The position numbers and the translations under genes were made by a program. This document shows positions 26,438-35,249 of a stretch of DNA of 64,000 nt, one piece after another. The DNA lies in the NCBI RefSeq assembly GCF_900155615.1, contig NZ_FUHT01000003.1:124001-188000 (forward strand), read 5' to 3'. Under the pieces are notes generated by a model. The model saw only the letters and a list, made by a program, of their open reading frames with translations, ran no database searches and was not told where the DNA came from. The stretch's first letter is position 1; each line of letters begins with the position of its first letter. The stretch comes from Massiliimalia massiliensis (GTDB lineage Bacteria > Bacillota > Clostridia > Oscillospirales > Ruminococcaceae).

Positions 26438-27700
26438 TCATCCTTTTTGTGTTTGTTCTTTATATTTTTTTACCTCTTTTTGGGTACGAAGAGCACAATA
26501 GGTGGTTAAAAACTGCAATACCGTGATGCCCGCCAGCGCAGCCACATAGCCGATAGAGGTTTTTGGAATGAGCAGCAATGCAATCAGCCCTACCGCCCGG
26601 CCGGCTGCGCGAACCAGTTCGGACATGCCGAGAAATTCACTGCGTCGGATATAGCCGTCCGGCATGGTGGAAATGACCAGGAAGTCTATTGACGTCGCGG
26701 GATTCATCAGGAGTACAATGAAAAATGCATTGATGATACTGAATAAAAAGATGGTACCCGCGCTCATGTGGATCGCCAGAGGAAGGAGCGCGACCGTCAG
26801 TACACAGGTGGTGACAAACATGGTCTTGATCCGGTTTTGAGCGTTTACAAGCTTTCCGCATAAAAACTGGGAAAAGATCGCCATAAATCCAACCAGCAGT
26901 GCATTCAGCCCGACTAAAGCCTCGCTTTTGACATATTCATAGAGCAGCACGTTCAAAAAGAAGCCAAACACACCGTCTCGGACACTGCGCAAAAAGATTT
27001 GGGAGTAGTCAAAAAACCAGCAGGAATTGGTGAGAATCTGTTTGAAGCAATAAAAATAATGCGTTTTGTTCCGCTCCGGTTCAACTCTCGGCAGACGGGT
27101 GAACAGTGCGATGGATGCCGCGGAAACCAGAAATGCACAGGCAAACATAATATTATAACCGGTAAACCCTTCAAACAGGTCGATTACAGCACCGGAGATC
27201 GCCGGAACAGCAAGCGCGATAATGCTGGCAAAAACGCCGATAAAGGAGATAGAGATTTCCCGGGTATCGTCCTCGGAATAAAAGGAAATGGCGTTGAGAT
27301 ATGTATACCAGAAAAAGCCGCCGCCAAAACCGATCAGAATGGCGAGTGGGATCATGAACACCGCGATTTCGTCCATGAAGAAAAGGAAAATACCATAAGC
27401 GACGACATGGCAGCCGATCCCCAAAAAGGTGATATACTTGAGATCAAGCCGCTTAATGATCATTCCGCCCAGAAGCATTCCGAATCCTGAGCAGAAGTAG
27501 CTGATCATATTATAGTAAATGGTAATATTGACGTCATCTGAAACACGCATCAGAAGGATGTTCACAAAAACTGAATGGATGTTGATGGCAATCACAAAGC
27601 ATAGGTGAGATACGGCGAAATTTAAAAACTGGCTGTTGAGCCGGTCAATTCCAAAAAAGGCAATCAGGCTGTTTTTGATTTTAGCGGCAGTGATTTTCAT
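26438..27700 (-). CDS. Major facilitator superfamily transporter
   Basis: A 420-residue membrane protein with about 12 hydrophobic segments in two halves, starting FAVSHLCFVIAINIHSVFVN. A loop between the halves contains RLPRVEPERNKTHYFYCF. Motifs of the MFS are weak, and the substrate is unknown; it resembles uncharacterised Clostridia MFS proteins more than known drug or sugar carriers. CTGGAGG precedes the ATG. It is the first gene of a minus-strand run ending with rqcH. Confidence 0.8.
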   Translation of the reverse strand: MKITAAKIKNSLIAFFGIDRLNSQFLNFAVSHLCFVIAINIHSVFVNILLMRVSDDVNITIYYNMISYFCSGFGMLLGGMIIKRLDLKYITFLGIGCHVVAYGIFLFFMDEIAVFMIPLAILIGFGGGFFWYTYLNAISFYSEDDTREISISFIGVFASIIALAVPAISGAVIDLFEGFTGYNIMFACAFLVSAASIALFTRLPRVEPERNKTHYFYCFKQILTNSCWFFDYSQIFLRSVRDGVFGFFLNVLLYEYVKSEALVGLNALLVGFMAIFSQFLCGKLVNAQNRIKTMFVTTCVLTVALLPLAIHMSAGTIFLFSIINAFFIVLLMNPATSIDFLVISTMPDGYIRRSEFLGMSELVRAAGRAVGLIALLLIPKTSIGYVAALAGITVLQFLTTYCALRTQKEVKKYKEQTQKG

Positions 27701-27759
27701 GATGCATGCCTCCAGACGGAGAAATTAAATTTTGATTGGAAAGAAAAACAGGGCTTGAC

Positions 27760-27796
27760 AAGAATCGTCCGAAACAAAGTTCGGACGATTCTTTTT
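27760..27796. terminator. Hairpin terminator between the DUF1858 and MFS genes
   Basis: AAGAATCGTCCGAA pairs with TTCGGACGATTCTT, with a T run on the plus strand. On the minus strand, where both neighbouring genes lie, the tail is shorter. Confidence 0.7.
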
Positions 27797-27806
27797 CACA
27801 ATTCGA

Positions 27807-28019
27807 TTATGCGAGATGCTTGTTCAAAGCTTCGATTAGCTCATTGACATCAATCCCATGAACCTCGCAAGCCTGTTCGATGCTTTCGCCGCGGGCCGCC
27901 GGGCAGCCTAAGCAGTGCATCCCTGCCTCCAGAAAGCATTCTGCGGTTGTGCCGTCATAATCAAGGATATCACCGATCAAGGAATCTTTTGTTACTGTAA
28001 AGGCCATTTTATCAACCAT
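27807..28019 (-). CDS. DUF1858 domain protein (redox-disulfide type)
   Basis: A 70-residue DUF1858 protein. FTVTKDSLIGDILDYD, AECFLEAGMHCLGCPAARG and IEQACEVHGIDVNELIEALN match the family; the CLGC pair is the conserved redox-type cysteine motif (often named for association with hybrid cluster proteins). GGAAG lies about 7 bases before the ATG at 28019; an ATG at 28007 is also possible. It is probably a small cytoplasmic thiol or metal-cluster-related protein. No hybrid cluster protein is in view. Confidence 0.85.
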   Translation of the reverse strand: MVDKMAFTVTKDSLIGDILDYDGTTAECFLEAGMHCLGCPAARGESIEQACEVHGIDVNELIEALNKHLA

Positions 28020-28244
28020 CCTTTCTTCCTTAGTGAAGACGCTGCGTCTTCTGTGCAGAAGGCAAAAATCGGTTTGAAAAGGGAATAAGCCCACAGGATA
28101 GGAGCCGTTTTGCTTCTGCGTCTATTACGGTTTTATTATAACCATAAAAAATGGTGAATGCAATAGGATTCCTTAAAAAAACAAAACGTCATTTTCACGA
28201 ATTTTAAATTGATTCTTTTGCTATTTTAACAACGGTTTTACTCA

Positions 28245-28273
28245 TTGACTTGTCCTCTCAATAGGTGTATACT
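28245..28273 (+). promoter_or_regulatory. Promoter of rnpB
   Basis: TTGACT at 28245-28250 and TATACT at 28268-28273 are 17 bases apart. The start would be near 28280, matching the RNA's 5' end. Confidence 0.85.
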
Positions 28274-28278
28274 GAGAC

Positions 28279-28613
28279 TGCGAGCAGGCTGGGCGGCAGC
28301 GCAGGCGTTTGCGCCTGTGAGGAAAGTCCGGGCATCATAGGACAGGATAGCTGCTAACGGCAGCCGGAGGCGACTCTAGGGCTAGTGCAACAGAAAGAAA
28401 CCGCCATGAAAATGGTAAGGATGGAAAGGCGAGGTAAGAGCTCACCAGCATACGGGAGACCGTATGGCTCTGTAAACCCTATCCGATGCAACACCGAGCG
28501 GGATGTTATCGTTGGTCCGGCGGTCCCAAAAGGTGGCACCGAGCATCTGCGGCGACGCGATGCCAAGATAGATTGCCGCATAGACAGAACCCGGCTTATA
28601 GGCTTGGTCGCAT
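28279..28613 (+). ncRNA. rnpB: RNase P RNA
   Basis: The RNA component that removes 5' leaders from tRNA precursors. Conserved blocks are GAGGAAAGTCCGGGC near the 5' end (P4 region), ACAGAAAGAAACCGCC, GGATGGAAAGGCGAGGTAAG and the 3' block ACAGAACCCGGCTTATAGGC. The ends TGCGAGCAGGC and GCTTGGTCGCA pair as helix P1. Length of about 335 bases fits. It has its own promoter and terminator. Confidence 0.96.
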
Positions 28614-28623
28614 GTTTTACAAC

Positions 28624-28669
28624 AAAACAGATTATACATGTAGTAGCAATACCTGTATAATCTGTTTTT
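28624..28669 (+). terminator. Intrinsic terminator of rnpB
   Basis: AAACAGATTATACA pairs with TGTATAATCTGTTT and is followed by more T. Confidence 0.92.
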
Positions 28670-28821
28670 GCTTTTTAGGGCAGGTGAACACATCGGAAAA
28701 TTTTGGGATTGTTTGTGAAAAAACTGTGTATAAAAAGCTTCTGGATTTATCAATCTCTACAAGTTTTAACCCATGTTTTACCGGAATATTACACAATGAT
28801 ACAAACCGTTAATTTGAAAGC

Positions 28822-28850
28822 TTTACAGTAAAATTTCGGTATGCTATGAT
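28822..28850 (+). promoter_or_regulatory. Promoter of the LTA-synthase-like gene
   Basis: TTTACA at 28822-28827 and TATGAT at 28845-28850 are 17 bases apart. A start near 28857 would exclude an ATG at 28846 and supports translation from 28927. Confidence 0.6.
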
Positions 28851-28926
28851 TACAATTATTAGTGAAGAAAAAAGGATAGAAAAGGACTGGGAAAATACCA
28901 TACTATTTGATGGAGATGGAGGATAC

Positions 28927-31008
28927 ATGTTTACGTCTACCAAGAAGAGAATTATTTGTGCATCGATCATCAGTATTGTCTTGATGGCATTGGTTGCGCT
29001 GGACTACAAGGCCTTCTTTGATATCGAAGGCTCATATGGCGTTGCGCTGTTTGTATGCGCTATGCTGCTGTGCCTTCTGTTTGGCGCAGTGCTTGCGGTA
29101 AAATTTAACTTTAATGAGAAATGGGAAAAGCGCTATGCGATGATTTACCTGTTTGCAGGCCCCTTTGTCACGCTGACGCTGGTGGAATGCTTGGGAAACA
29201 ACTTTGTCTATGATTTTTCCCCGATTGCGTTTATCTCAAACTATCTGGTTTATCTGCTCCTATACGGTGTTTTCTACGCGTTTACCAACCGGATTGGAAT
29301 TGCCGGAATCATCGTCAGCGTGATTTTGACGGTGTTCGGCCTGGTAAACCATTTCGTCCTGAATTTTCGCGGCACGCCGTTTGTCCCGTTGGACTTTTTG
29401 GGAATTGGGACTGCGGCTAACGTTGCAAAGAACTACGACTTTACACCAACCTGCCAGATGGTCATTTCCGGGCTGATGCTCGCTGTTATGATCCTGCTGG
29501 GCGTAAGGGTAAAATATAAGAATAAAGTAAAACGGAAAGCGGCAATGCGCAGCGTCTATACTCTAGCTACCTTTGCAGCAGTGATTTTTGTATTCTACGG
29601 CACTCCTTTTCTCAGCAGCTTGAATATTACCGCGAACCTCTGGAACCAGCTCAGTGGATATCAGCAGCAGGGGAGCGTAGTCAGCTTTTGGCTGAATACC
29701 AAAACGCTCTTTGTCAACCAGCCTGCTGAGTATTCGGCGGAAAAGGTTGAGGAAATTGCAAATCAAACGACGGATACCGTAGAAAAGACAGAAGCCGGAG
29801 AATCGGCAGGCCAGAGCGGCAAAAAGCCGAATATTATCGCGATTATGAATGAAACCTGGTCTGATCTGAGTGTGGTTGGAAATGGCTTTGAAGCAAGCGA
29901 GGATCCGCTGCCGTTTTATCACTCCCTGACCGAAAACACTATTAAAGGAAACCTTTATGTTTCGATTTATGGCAATGGGACGAGCAACTCGGAGTTTGAA
30001 TTTTTGACCGGAAATACGCTGGCTTTCCTGCCGAGCGGCTGCAATGCCTATGAACAGTACATAAGGGAAGAGACATCATCCTTGGTTTCCACCCTGGCGG
30101 AGCAGGGCTATTCCAGAACGGCTGTCCATCCCTACTTTGGAAACGGCTGGAACCGGGATACTGTTTATCCACTGCTCGGATTTGAGCACTTTTATGATAT
30201 CGACTATTTCAGCCAGAATAACCTGATGCGCCGCTATGTCAGTGACAGCGACAACTACAAAAAGGTAATCGAGCTCTTTGAAAACCGGAACGAGGAGGAA
30301 CCCTTCTTCCTGTTTAACGTTACCATGCAAAACCATGGAGGCTACGATACCCAGTACTATAACTTCCCTGAAACAGTCACCCTTCCTGGAGACACAGAGG
30401 GGAAATATCCGAAAACACAGCAGTATCTCTCTCTGATGAAGGAAACAGACAAGGCCTTTGAGGAACTGGTAGAATATTTCAGCAATGTGGATGAGCCGAC
30501 GATTATTGTGATGTTCGGCGACCATCAGGCGAAGATTGAACAGGAATTCTATGAGGACGTCCTGTTTGGCGGCAAATCTATTTCCGATCTTTCAATTGAA
30601 GAAAACCAGCAGCGGTATATCACCCCGTTTGTTATCTGGGCAAATTATGACATAGAGGAACAGTACATTGATAAGATCAGCGCAAATTACCTCTCGTCCC
30701 TGGTGCTTGAAACTGCCGGTCTGGAAATGACTCCTTATAATAAGTATCTCACAAGCCTGTATGAAGAATTGCCGGTGATTAACGCGGTGGGATATATTGA
30801 TAAAAACGGAACCTATTACGATTATAAGGATGATTCGCAGTATAGCAGCATGCTGGAGGATTACAAAATCCTGCAATACAACAACATGTTTGATAAAACA
30901 GATAAGCAGGATGACGTTTTCTCATTGGGAGGCGCCAAAACGCCCTTTGACGCGGCGCTGAACTTCCCTAAATTATGCGCGTTCAATTTTTCGCGGACCT
31001 TTGCATAA
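28927..31008 (+). CDS. LTA synthase-family phosphoglycerol transferase/sulfatase
   Basis: A 693-residue membrane enzyme of the LtaS/sulfatase superfamily. Five membrane helices span roughly residues 10-220. The extracellular domain begins near residue 300 with IAIMNETWSDLSVVG (metal-binding Glu/Asp). GNGTSNSEFEFLTGNTLAF places the catalytic Thr near residue 352, and FNVTMQNHGGYD and IVMFGDHQAKIEQEFYE supply metal ligands. It probably transfers glycerol phosphate or a similar group to a surface polymer. GATGGAGG precedes the ATG at 28927; the longer frame from 28846 is excluded by the promoter. Confidence 0.9.
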   Translation: MFTSTKKRIICASIISIVLMALVALDYKAFFDIEGSYGVALFVCAMLLCLLFGAVLAVKFNFNEKWEKRYAMIYLFAGPFVTLTLVECLGNNFVYDFSPIAFISNYLVYLLLYGVFYAFTNRIGIAGIIVSVILTVFGLVNHFVLNFRGTPFVPLDFLGIGTAANVAKNYDFTPTCQMVISGLMLAVMILLGVRVKYKNKVKRKAAMRSVYTLATFAAVIFVFYGTPFLSSLNITANLWNQLSGYQQQGSVVSFWLNTKTLFVNQPAEYSAEKVEEIANQTTDTVEKTEAGESAGQSGKKPNIIAIMNETWSDLSVVGNGFEASEDPLPFYHSLTENTIKGNLYVSIYGNGTSNSEFEFLTGNTLAFLPSGCNAYEQYIREETSSLVSTLAEQGYSRTAVHPYFGNGWNRDTVYPLLGFEHFYDIDYFSQNNLMRRYVSDSDNYKKVIELFENRNEEEPFFLFNVTMQNHGGYDTQYYNFPETVTLPGDTEGKYPKTQQYLSLMKETDKAFEELVEYFSNVDEPTIIVMFGDHQAKIEQEFYEDVLFGGKSISDLSIEENQQRYITPFVIWANYDIEEQYIDKISANYLSSLVLETAGLEMTPYNKYLTSLYEELPVINAVGYIDKNGTYYDYKDDSQYSSMLEDYKILQYNNMFDKTDKQDDVFSLGGAKTPFDAALNFPKLCAFNFSRTFA

Positions 31009-31015
31009 AAGCCTT

Positions 31016-31049
31016 AAATTCCTGGGAATAAATTCCCAGGAATTTTTTT
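31016..31049 (+). terminator. Intrinsic terminator of the LTA-synthase-like gene
   Basis: AAATTCCTGGG pairs with TCCCAGGAATT, followed by a run of seven T. Confidence 0.92.
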
Positions 31050-31060
31050 ATAGAAAGCAC

Positions 31061-31089
31061 TTGACAAACAGATTATGTAAATATATACT
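31061..31089 (+). promoter_or_regulatory. Promoter of the GntR/ABC operon
   Basis: TTGACA at 31061-31066 and TATACT at 31084-31089 are 17 bases apart. The -10 box lies inside the left arm of the operator palindrome. Confidence 0.85.
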
Positions 31090-31117
31090 GTATATAAACG
31101 ATATATACAGTATATAT
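31081..31117. promoter_or_regulatory. Long palindromic operator of the GntR/ABC operon
   Basis: ATATATACTGTATATA (31081-31096) and TATATACAGTATATAT (31102-31117) are perfect 16-bp inverted repeats around AACGA. Each arm is itself nearly palindromic. It covers the -10 box and transcription start, which fits repression by the YtrA-type regulator encoded next. Confidence 0.8.
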
Positions 31118-31134
31118 TGATTGGAGGAACCAGA

Positions 31135-31515
31135 TTGGAAATCATCATCAGCAATGGAAGTTCCAAGCCGATCTATGAACAGATCACTGCGCAGATTAAA
31201 AACATGATTATGAGCGGGGAACTTCAGGAAGGGAGTATGCTGCCAAGCATGCGGCTTCTTGCAAAGGAGCTGCGGATCAGCGTCATTACGACAAAGCGCG
31301 CTTATGCTGACCTTGAACGGGACGGATTTATTGAAACTGTTGCAGGAAAGGGGAGCTTTGTCGCCAAAAAGAATGTGGAGTTTATCAGGGAAGAGCAGCT
31401 AAGACAGGCGGAGGAACACCTTCAGAAGGCAGTGGATCTGGCCAGGAGCGGTGGAATCACCTGCGAAGAACTCGGTGAAATACTGAATATGTTATACAGA
31501 GGAGAATCATCATGA
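31135..31515 (+). CDS. GntR-family regulator, YtrA subfamily
   Basis: A 126-residue short GntR regulator. The winged helix reads PIYEQITAQIKNMIMSGELQ and LPSMRLLAKELRISVITTKR, then AYADLERDGFIETVAGKGSF; a brief C-terminal helical part completes the YtrA-type layout. Such proteins repress ABC exporter operons and respond to cell-wall stress or antibiotics. The start is TTG, 7 bases after GGAGG. Its end overlaps the ABC ATPase by 4 bases. The palindrome at 31081-31117 is the probable binding site. Confidence 0.9.
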   Translation: MEIIISNGSSKPIYEQITAQIKNMIMSGELQEGSMLPSMRLLAKELRISVITTKRAYADLERDGFIETVAGKGSFVAKKNVEFIREEQLRQAEEHLQKAVDLARSGGITCEELGEILNMLYRGESS

Positions 31516-32372
31516 GCAAAGATGCAATTCGAGTGGAGCACTTGACGAAACACTATCCGGATTTTACGCTGGATGATATCAATTTCACGGTACCAACGGG
31601 AAGCATTGTTGGCTTTGTAGGGGAAAACGGCGCCGGAAAAACAACGACGATCAAATCGATTCTGGGGATCATTCAGAGCAAGGGGAACGTAGAAATCCTC
31701 GGGATGGATGCCCATGAGCAGGAACAGGAAATGAAGGAACAGATCGGCGTTGTCTTTGATGAGAACCATTTCCATGAATGCTTTAAGGCGAAACAGATTG
31801 ATACGATTATGAAGCAGATGTACCGCAATTGGGATACCGCGCTGTTCACACAATACCTCAGAACATTCCAGCTTCCCAGCGGCAAGACTATTAAGGAATT
31901 TTCACGCGGGATGAAAATGAAGCTGGCTATTGCCGTTGCCCTTGCGCATCATCCGAAGCTGCTGGTTCTTGATGAGGCGACGAGCGGACTTGATCCGATT
32001 GTACGGGAAGAAATCCTGGATATTTTTCTGGATTTTATCCAGGATGAGAACCATTCCATCTTTTTTTCTTCCCACATTACAAGCGACCTGGATAAAATTG
32101 CAGACTATATTATTTTTATCCACAATGGGAAGATTGTATTTAACAAGGAAAAGCAGGAATTGGTGGAAACGAGCGGAATCCTGAAATGCGGGAAAGATAT
32201 TTTTAATTCGCTGCCCAAGACGGAGATTATCCGTTACCGGCAGAACGGATTTGGTTATGAGGTGCTGGTAAACCGCGTGCATCCGCTTTTCCGGAATCAT
32301 CCCGACTGGGTGGTTGACCCGGCCTCCATTGAAGATATCATGCTGTTTATGGTGCGCGGGAAAATGGCATAG
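31512..32372 (+). CDS. ABC transporter ATP-binding protein (export type)
   Basis: A 286-residue ABC ATPase. Walker A is GENGAGKTTTIKS, the signature is FSRGMKMKLAIAVALAHHP (a variant of LSGGQ common in YtrB-type ATPases), Walker B is LLVLDEATSGLD and the switch His is in SSHITSD. A C-terminal extension of about 70 residues follows. It pairs with the ABC-2 permease after 21 bases. The set resembles exporters of lipids, peptides or antibiotics under GntR control; the substrate is unknown. Confidence 0.92.
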   Translation: MSKDAIRVEHLTKHYPDFTLDDINFTVPTGSIVGFVGENGAGKTTTIKSILGIIQSKGNVEILGMDAHEQEQEMKEQIGVVFDENHFHECFKAKQIDTIMKQMYRNWDTALFTQYLRTFQLPSGKTIKEFSRGMKMKLAIAVALAHHPKLLVLDEATSGLDPIVREEILDIFLDFIQDENHSIFFSSHITSDLDKIADYIIFIHNGKIVFNKEKQELVETSGILKCGKDIFNSLPKTEIIRYRQNGFGYEVLVNRVHPLFRNHPDWVVDPASIEDIMLFMVRGKMA

Positions 32373-32393
32373 AGAAAGGAATGAATAGCAATC

Positions 32394-33029
32394 ATGAAAG
32401 CGTTAATGTTAAACGATCTGTTTGCCCTGAAGAAAACCTTGATTTATATCTGTGTGTTTCTGACGGTGTATGCTGTCATCTTTACTGATCTGATCGGGAC
32501 AGAGTTTATTACGGGTTTTATTATTGTGATGGTAACGATGATGGTATCCTCGGCAGTTATCGCGGAGGATATGGTGAAATGGAATATGTACGCGCTGACC
32601 ATGCCGGTAACGCGCAGGATTATGGTGAAGGAAAAATATTTCCTGTCGATTCTATTTAATGTTTGTGGTATTCTGCTGGCTAGCCTGTATGGTCTGGTAA
32701 TCGACATGCTCAATCACCAGTTTGACCTTGCCTCTTACGGAGCACTGATTACCGCCATTTTATCTGTCGCGCTCATTCTAAACAGTATTCTGCTTCCGGT
32801 TTTATTCCACTTCGGCGGAGAAAAAGCAAAGTATATTATGATTGGCATCTATGGGATTCCGATGGGCGGTCTGGCTTTGCTGGGCAGTTTGGGATATCTG
32901 GATGGAGCAGATCAGATCATTGCAGACTATGGACAACTTTTGCTGATCGGGCTTGCGGCACTGGGAATTATTTTAACAGTAGTTTCCTATTTTGTATCTC
33001 AGCGCATCTATGCGAAAAAGGAATGGTAA
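32394..33029 (+). CDS. ABC-2 type permease
   Basis: A 211-residue membrane protein with six predicted helices (LIYICVFLTVYAVIF, FITGFIIVMVTMMV, FNVCGILLASLYGLVI, ALITAILSVALILNSILL and two C-terminal segments). VSSAVIAEDMVKWNMYALTM between helices 2 and 3 is typical of ABC-2 permeases of the YtrC/BcrB-like type. AGAAAGGAATG precedes the start. It is the membrane partner of the preceding ATPase. Confidence 0.87.
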   Translation: MKALMLNDLFALKKTLIYICVFLTVYAVIFTDLIGTEFITGFIIVMVTMMVSSAVIAEDMVKWNMYALTMPVTRRIMVKEKYFLSILFNVCGILLASLYGLVIDMLNHQFDLASYGALITAILSVALILNSILLPVLFHFGGEKAKYIMIGIYGIPMGGLALLGSLGYLDGADQIIADYGQLLLIGLAALGIILTVVSYFVSQRIYAKKEW

Positions 33030-33138
33030 AATCTACTGTTTTTGTAACCGTTTTCGGATAAAAGAGTGAAAAAATGTAACCATTTATTTTGGAAAGTAAC
33101 AAGGCTATTACAATTGCTATACAATCTCCGTTTCTCTC

Positions 33139-33166
33139 TTGTACTTTGTCTTCTTGACGATATAAT
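33139..33166 (+). promoter_or_regulatory. Promoter of the lipoprotein gene
   Basis: TTGTAC at 33139-33144 and TATAAT at 33161-33166 are 16 bases apart, about 35 bases before the ATG. Confidence 0.5.
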
Positions 33167-33200
33167 AAAAGTATAGAGAAAGAATAAAGGGGTGTTGTAT

Positions 33201-33782
33201 ATGAAGAAAATGGTAGTGAGCTTAACAGCGTTTGCAGCAGCATTTATTGTCGCTCTCTGTTCCTGCGGTTCAAATGGCAGCACCGCTGACATAGAGTCCC
33301 AGCCGACTGCCGTAGCAGTTGGCTACAGCTTAAAGCAAATGTCCTTAAAGATAGATTCCAACGTGGTTGCACAGCAGGAAATCGGTTATCAGGACGCAGC
33401 GATTAATGGTACAGCAACAGAGCTCTTTGCGGGACAGAACGGCAAGCAGGTGTCTGCGCTGTATTTGCAGGCTTTTTATCAGAAGGATTTGGGAAACAGT
33501 GAAATCCTGATTGGCACCCAGACCTATTCAAAGGAAGAGCTTGCCTCGAGTTTGGTATATGAGGATCAAAATATCGTAGTTTATGACATTTCGAACTTTA
33601 TTTATCAGGATACGATGAGTGCACGGATTGAGGCGGCCGGCTTAAACAGCTCGGAAAGCTTTGAGGAGACGCTCAATGACTGCGTTAGCAGGGTTGACAC
33701 TCTGATCGTTAAGGCTTCCAATGCGAAACAGCCGTCAAACGCTGCTCCAGAACATGCGGATGAGCACGAAATCGAGTTATAA
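33201..33782 (+). CDS. Putative lipoprotein of unknown function
   Basis: A 193-residue protein starting with Lys-Lys and a hydrophobic stretch (VVSLTAFAAAFIVALCSCGS) that ends in a lipobox-like LCSC. The mature part is acidic and mixed alpha/beta, with no family recognised; it ends EHADEHEIEL. AAAGGGGTG precedes ATG 33201; a TTG 9 bases upstream is less likely. It has its own promoter and terminator, so it is not part of the preceding ABC operon. It is probably anchored to the outer face of the membrane. Confidence 0.72.
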   Translation: MKKMVVSLTAFAAAFIVALCSCGSNGSTADIESQPTAVAVGYSLKQMSLKIDSNVVAQQEIGYQDAAINGTATELFAGQNGKQVSALYLQAFYQKDLGNSEILIGTQTYSKEELASSLVYEDQNIVVYDISNFIYQDTMSARIEAAGLNSSESFEETLNDCVSRVDTLIVKASNAKQPSNAAPEHADEHEIEL

Positions 33783-33788
33783 GTTTAT

Positions 33789-33828
33789 AAAAAGGATGCA
33801 GTGTCTGCTGCATCCTTTTTTATTTTTT
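33789..33828 (+). terminator. Intrinsic terminator of the lipoprotein gene
   Basis: AAAAAGGATGCAG pairs with CTGCATCCTTTTT, followed by ATTTTTT. Confidence 0.93.
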
Positions 33829-33896
33829 AGATAGCGAAATCAATTGAAATATAGTATAATAGAAGCAAATAAAAAGCAGGGAAGTCTGGGAGACGT

Positions 33897-34616
33897 ATGC
33901 CAAAATTTTTTTGTGAGGAAAAAGATGAAAAAAACCTGTATATTACAGGAGAAGATGCAAAACATATTAGCCGGGTACTCCGAATGCAGGAGGGCGATCC
34001 CCTCTTTGCCTGTATGGATGGGTATGATTATGAGGGAACGATAACCTCCCTTGAGGACGGCTGTGTGACAATCAGAATCATAAGCCAAAATCCGAATGAA
34101 AGCGAGCCGTCTGTAAATGCAACCCTCTATCAGGCGATGCCCAAAGGCGAAAAATTTGACTTAATTGTACAGAAGGCAGTGGAGCTGGGTATCACAAGAA
34201 TCGTGCCGGTTCTGACAAAGCGCTGTGTGTCCCGTCCGGATCAAAAGGCCATGGACAAGAAACTGACCCGATGGCAGAGAATTGCAAAGGAAGCGGCAAA
34301 GCAGTCAGGAAGAGGAATTATTCCTCGGGTTGACCCGATGGTATCTTATAGGGAGGCGTTGGAACAGCTTTCCGGGCATGAGACGGCGTTGCTCTTCTAT
34401 GAGGGCGGCGGACAGCGAATAAACGATATTCTGCAGCCGGGTTATAAAGACATCGGGCTGATGGTTGGTTCGGAGGGCGGCTTTGAAGACAGTGAGATCG
34501 AGCTGGCTGTACAAATGGGAATCCCGCGCGCCACGCTTGGCAGGCTGATACTGCGGTGTGAAACAGCACCGTTGGCAGCATTGGCAATTATTATGAATTT
34601 AACACAAAATATTTAA
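33897..34616 (+). CDS. rsmE: 16S rRNA m3U1498 methyltransferase RsmE
   Basis: A 239-residue SPOUT-family enzyme. The N-terminal PUA-like domain has KNLYITGEDAKHISRVLRMQ. The knotted C-terminal domain has YQAMPKGEKFDLIVQKAVEL, ITRIVPVLTKRCVSR, IGLMVGSEGGFEDSEIELA and LGRLILRCETAPLAALAII, which contain the SAM site. It methylates U1498 of 16S rRNA in the assembled small subunit. No prmA is seen upstream, its usual neighbour in many bacteria. A TATAAT box lies 40 bases upstream. Confidence 0.94.
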   Translation: MPKFFCEEKDEKNLYITGEDAKHISRVLRMQEGDPLFACMDGYDYEGTITSLEDGCVTIRIISQNPNESEPSVNATLYQAMPKGEKFDLIVQKAVELGITRIVPVLTKRCVSRPDQKAMDKKLTRWQRIAKEAAKQSGRGIIPRVDPMVSYREALEQLSGHETALLFYEGGGQRINDILQPGYKDIGLMVGSEGGFEDSEIELAVQMGIPRATLGRLILRCETAPLAALAIIMNLTQNI

Positions 34617-34626
34617 GAAACTGGAC

Positions 34627-34655
34627 TTGTTAAATTCATAAAGGTGGTATATAAT
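34627..34655 (+). promoter_or_regulatory. Promoter of the small acidic membrane protein gene
   Basis: TTGTTA at 34627-34632 and TATAAT at 34650-34655 are 17 bases apart. Confidence 0.6.
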
Positions 34656-34724
34656 GAATCTATAAGGATTCATCCAAAAAGGATGCGACTGAATTGATGG
34701 AGAATATGGATTGGAGTGTTGACA

Positions 34725-35000
34725 ATGAAAAAGAAATCTCCGTGGAAGGCAATAGCAATCATCACTGCAATTGTTGGGGCTGTTGTTGCTGTAGCAAGCT
34801 ACTTGAAAAGAAAAAGCCAGAAAATTAGCGAGGAGTTAGACTTTGACAACTCCATGTATTTTGAAGATGATTCCTCGATGACATATGATGACGAAGAGGA
34901 TCATTCGGAAACAGAAGCTTCTGCAATGGAAGCTGATGATGCCTCTGAAGAAGCAGTTGGTGTTGGCGAGTCGGAAGAAATAGACAAAAACGGAGAATAG
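34725..35000 (+). CDS. Small single-pass membrane protein with acidic tail
   Basis: A 91-residue protein: a Lys-rich start, one membrane helix (AIAIITAIVGAVVAVASYL, about residues 8-27), a KRKSQK stop-transfer segment, then a long tail dominated by Asp, Glu and Ser (DDEEDHSETEASAMEADDAS). The tail is probably disordered and cytoplasmic. ATG 34725 is chosen over TTG 34716 by start-codon strength and spacing to TTGGAG. No family was recognised; function unknown. Confidence 0.65.
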   Translation: MKKKSPWKAIAIITAIVGAVVAVASYLKRKSQKISEELDFDNSMYFEDDSSMTYDDEEDHSETEASAMEADDASEEAVGVGESEEIDKNGE

Positions 35001-35053
35001 TTTGCCTGTTTTTTCTAATTATCGTAGAAATTGTCGGTGATGGGAAACAAGAC

Positions 35054-35082
35054 TTGCTTTTTTGAATAAAATATAGTATAAT
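35054..35082 (+). promoter_or_regulatory. Promoter of the initiator tRNA gene
   Basis: TTGCTT at 35054-35059 and TATAAT at 35077-35082 are 17 bases apart, about 35 bases before the tRNA. Confidence 0.7.
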
Positions 35083-35118
35083 GATTAAGCGTTCCAAAAA
35101 GGACGCTTAATCAAATAT

Positions 35119-35195
<77 letters not shown>

Positions 35196-35203
35196 ATGTT
35201 TAT

Positions 35204-35243
35204 GCGCCAATATTTGCGGAGGAACCGTTAATGTTGGCGTATA
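35204..35243 (+). other. Imperfect hairpin after the tRNA
   Basis: CGCCAATATT and AATGTTGGCG, with inner GCGG/CCGT, make a long stem around AGGAA. There is no T run, so it may be a 3' processing or partial termination element for the tRNA transcript. Confidence 0.4.
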
Positions 35244-35249
35244 ATTTAT

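Noticed and set aside
28354-28812. Several open frames on both strands
   Set aside because: They lie inside or across rnpB, its terminator and the following promoter.
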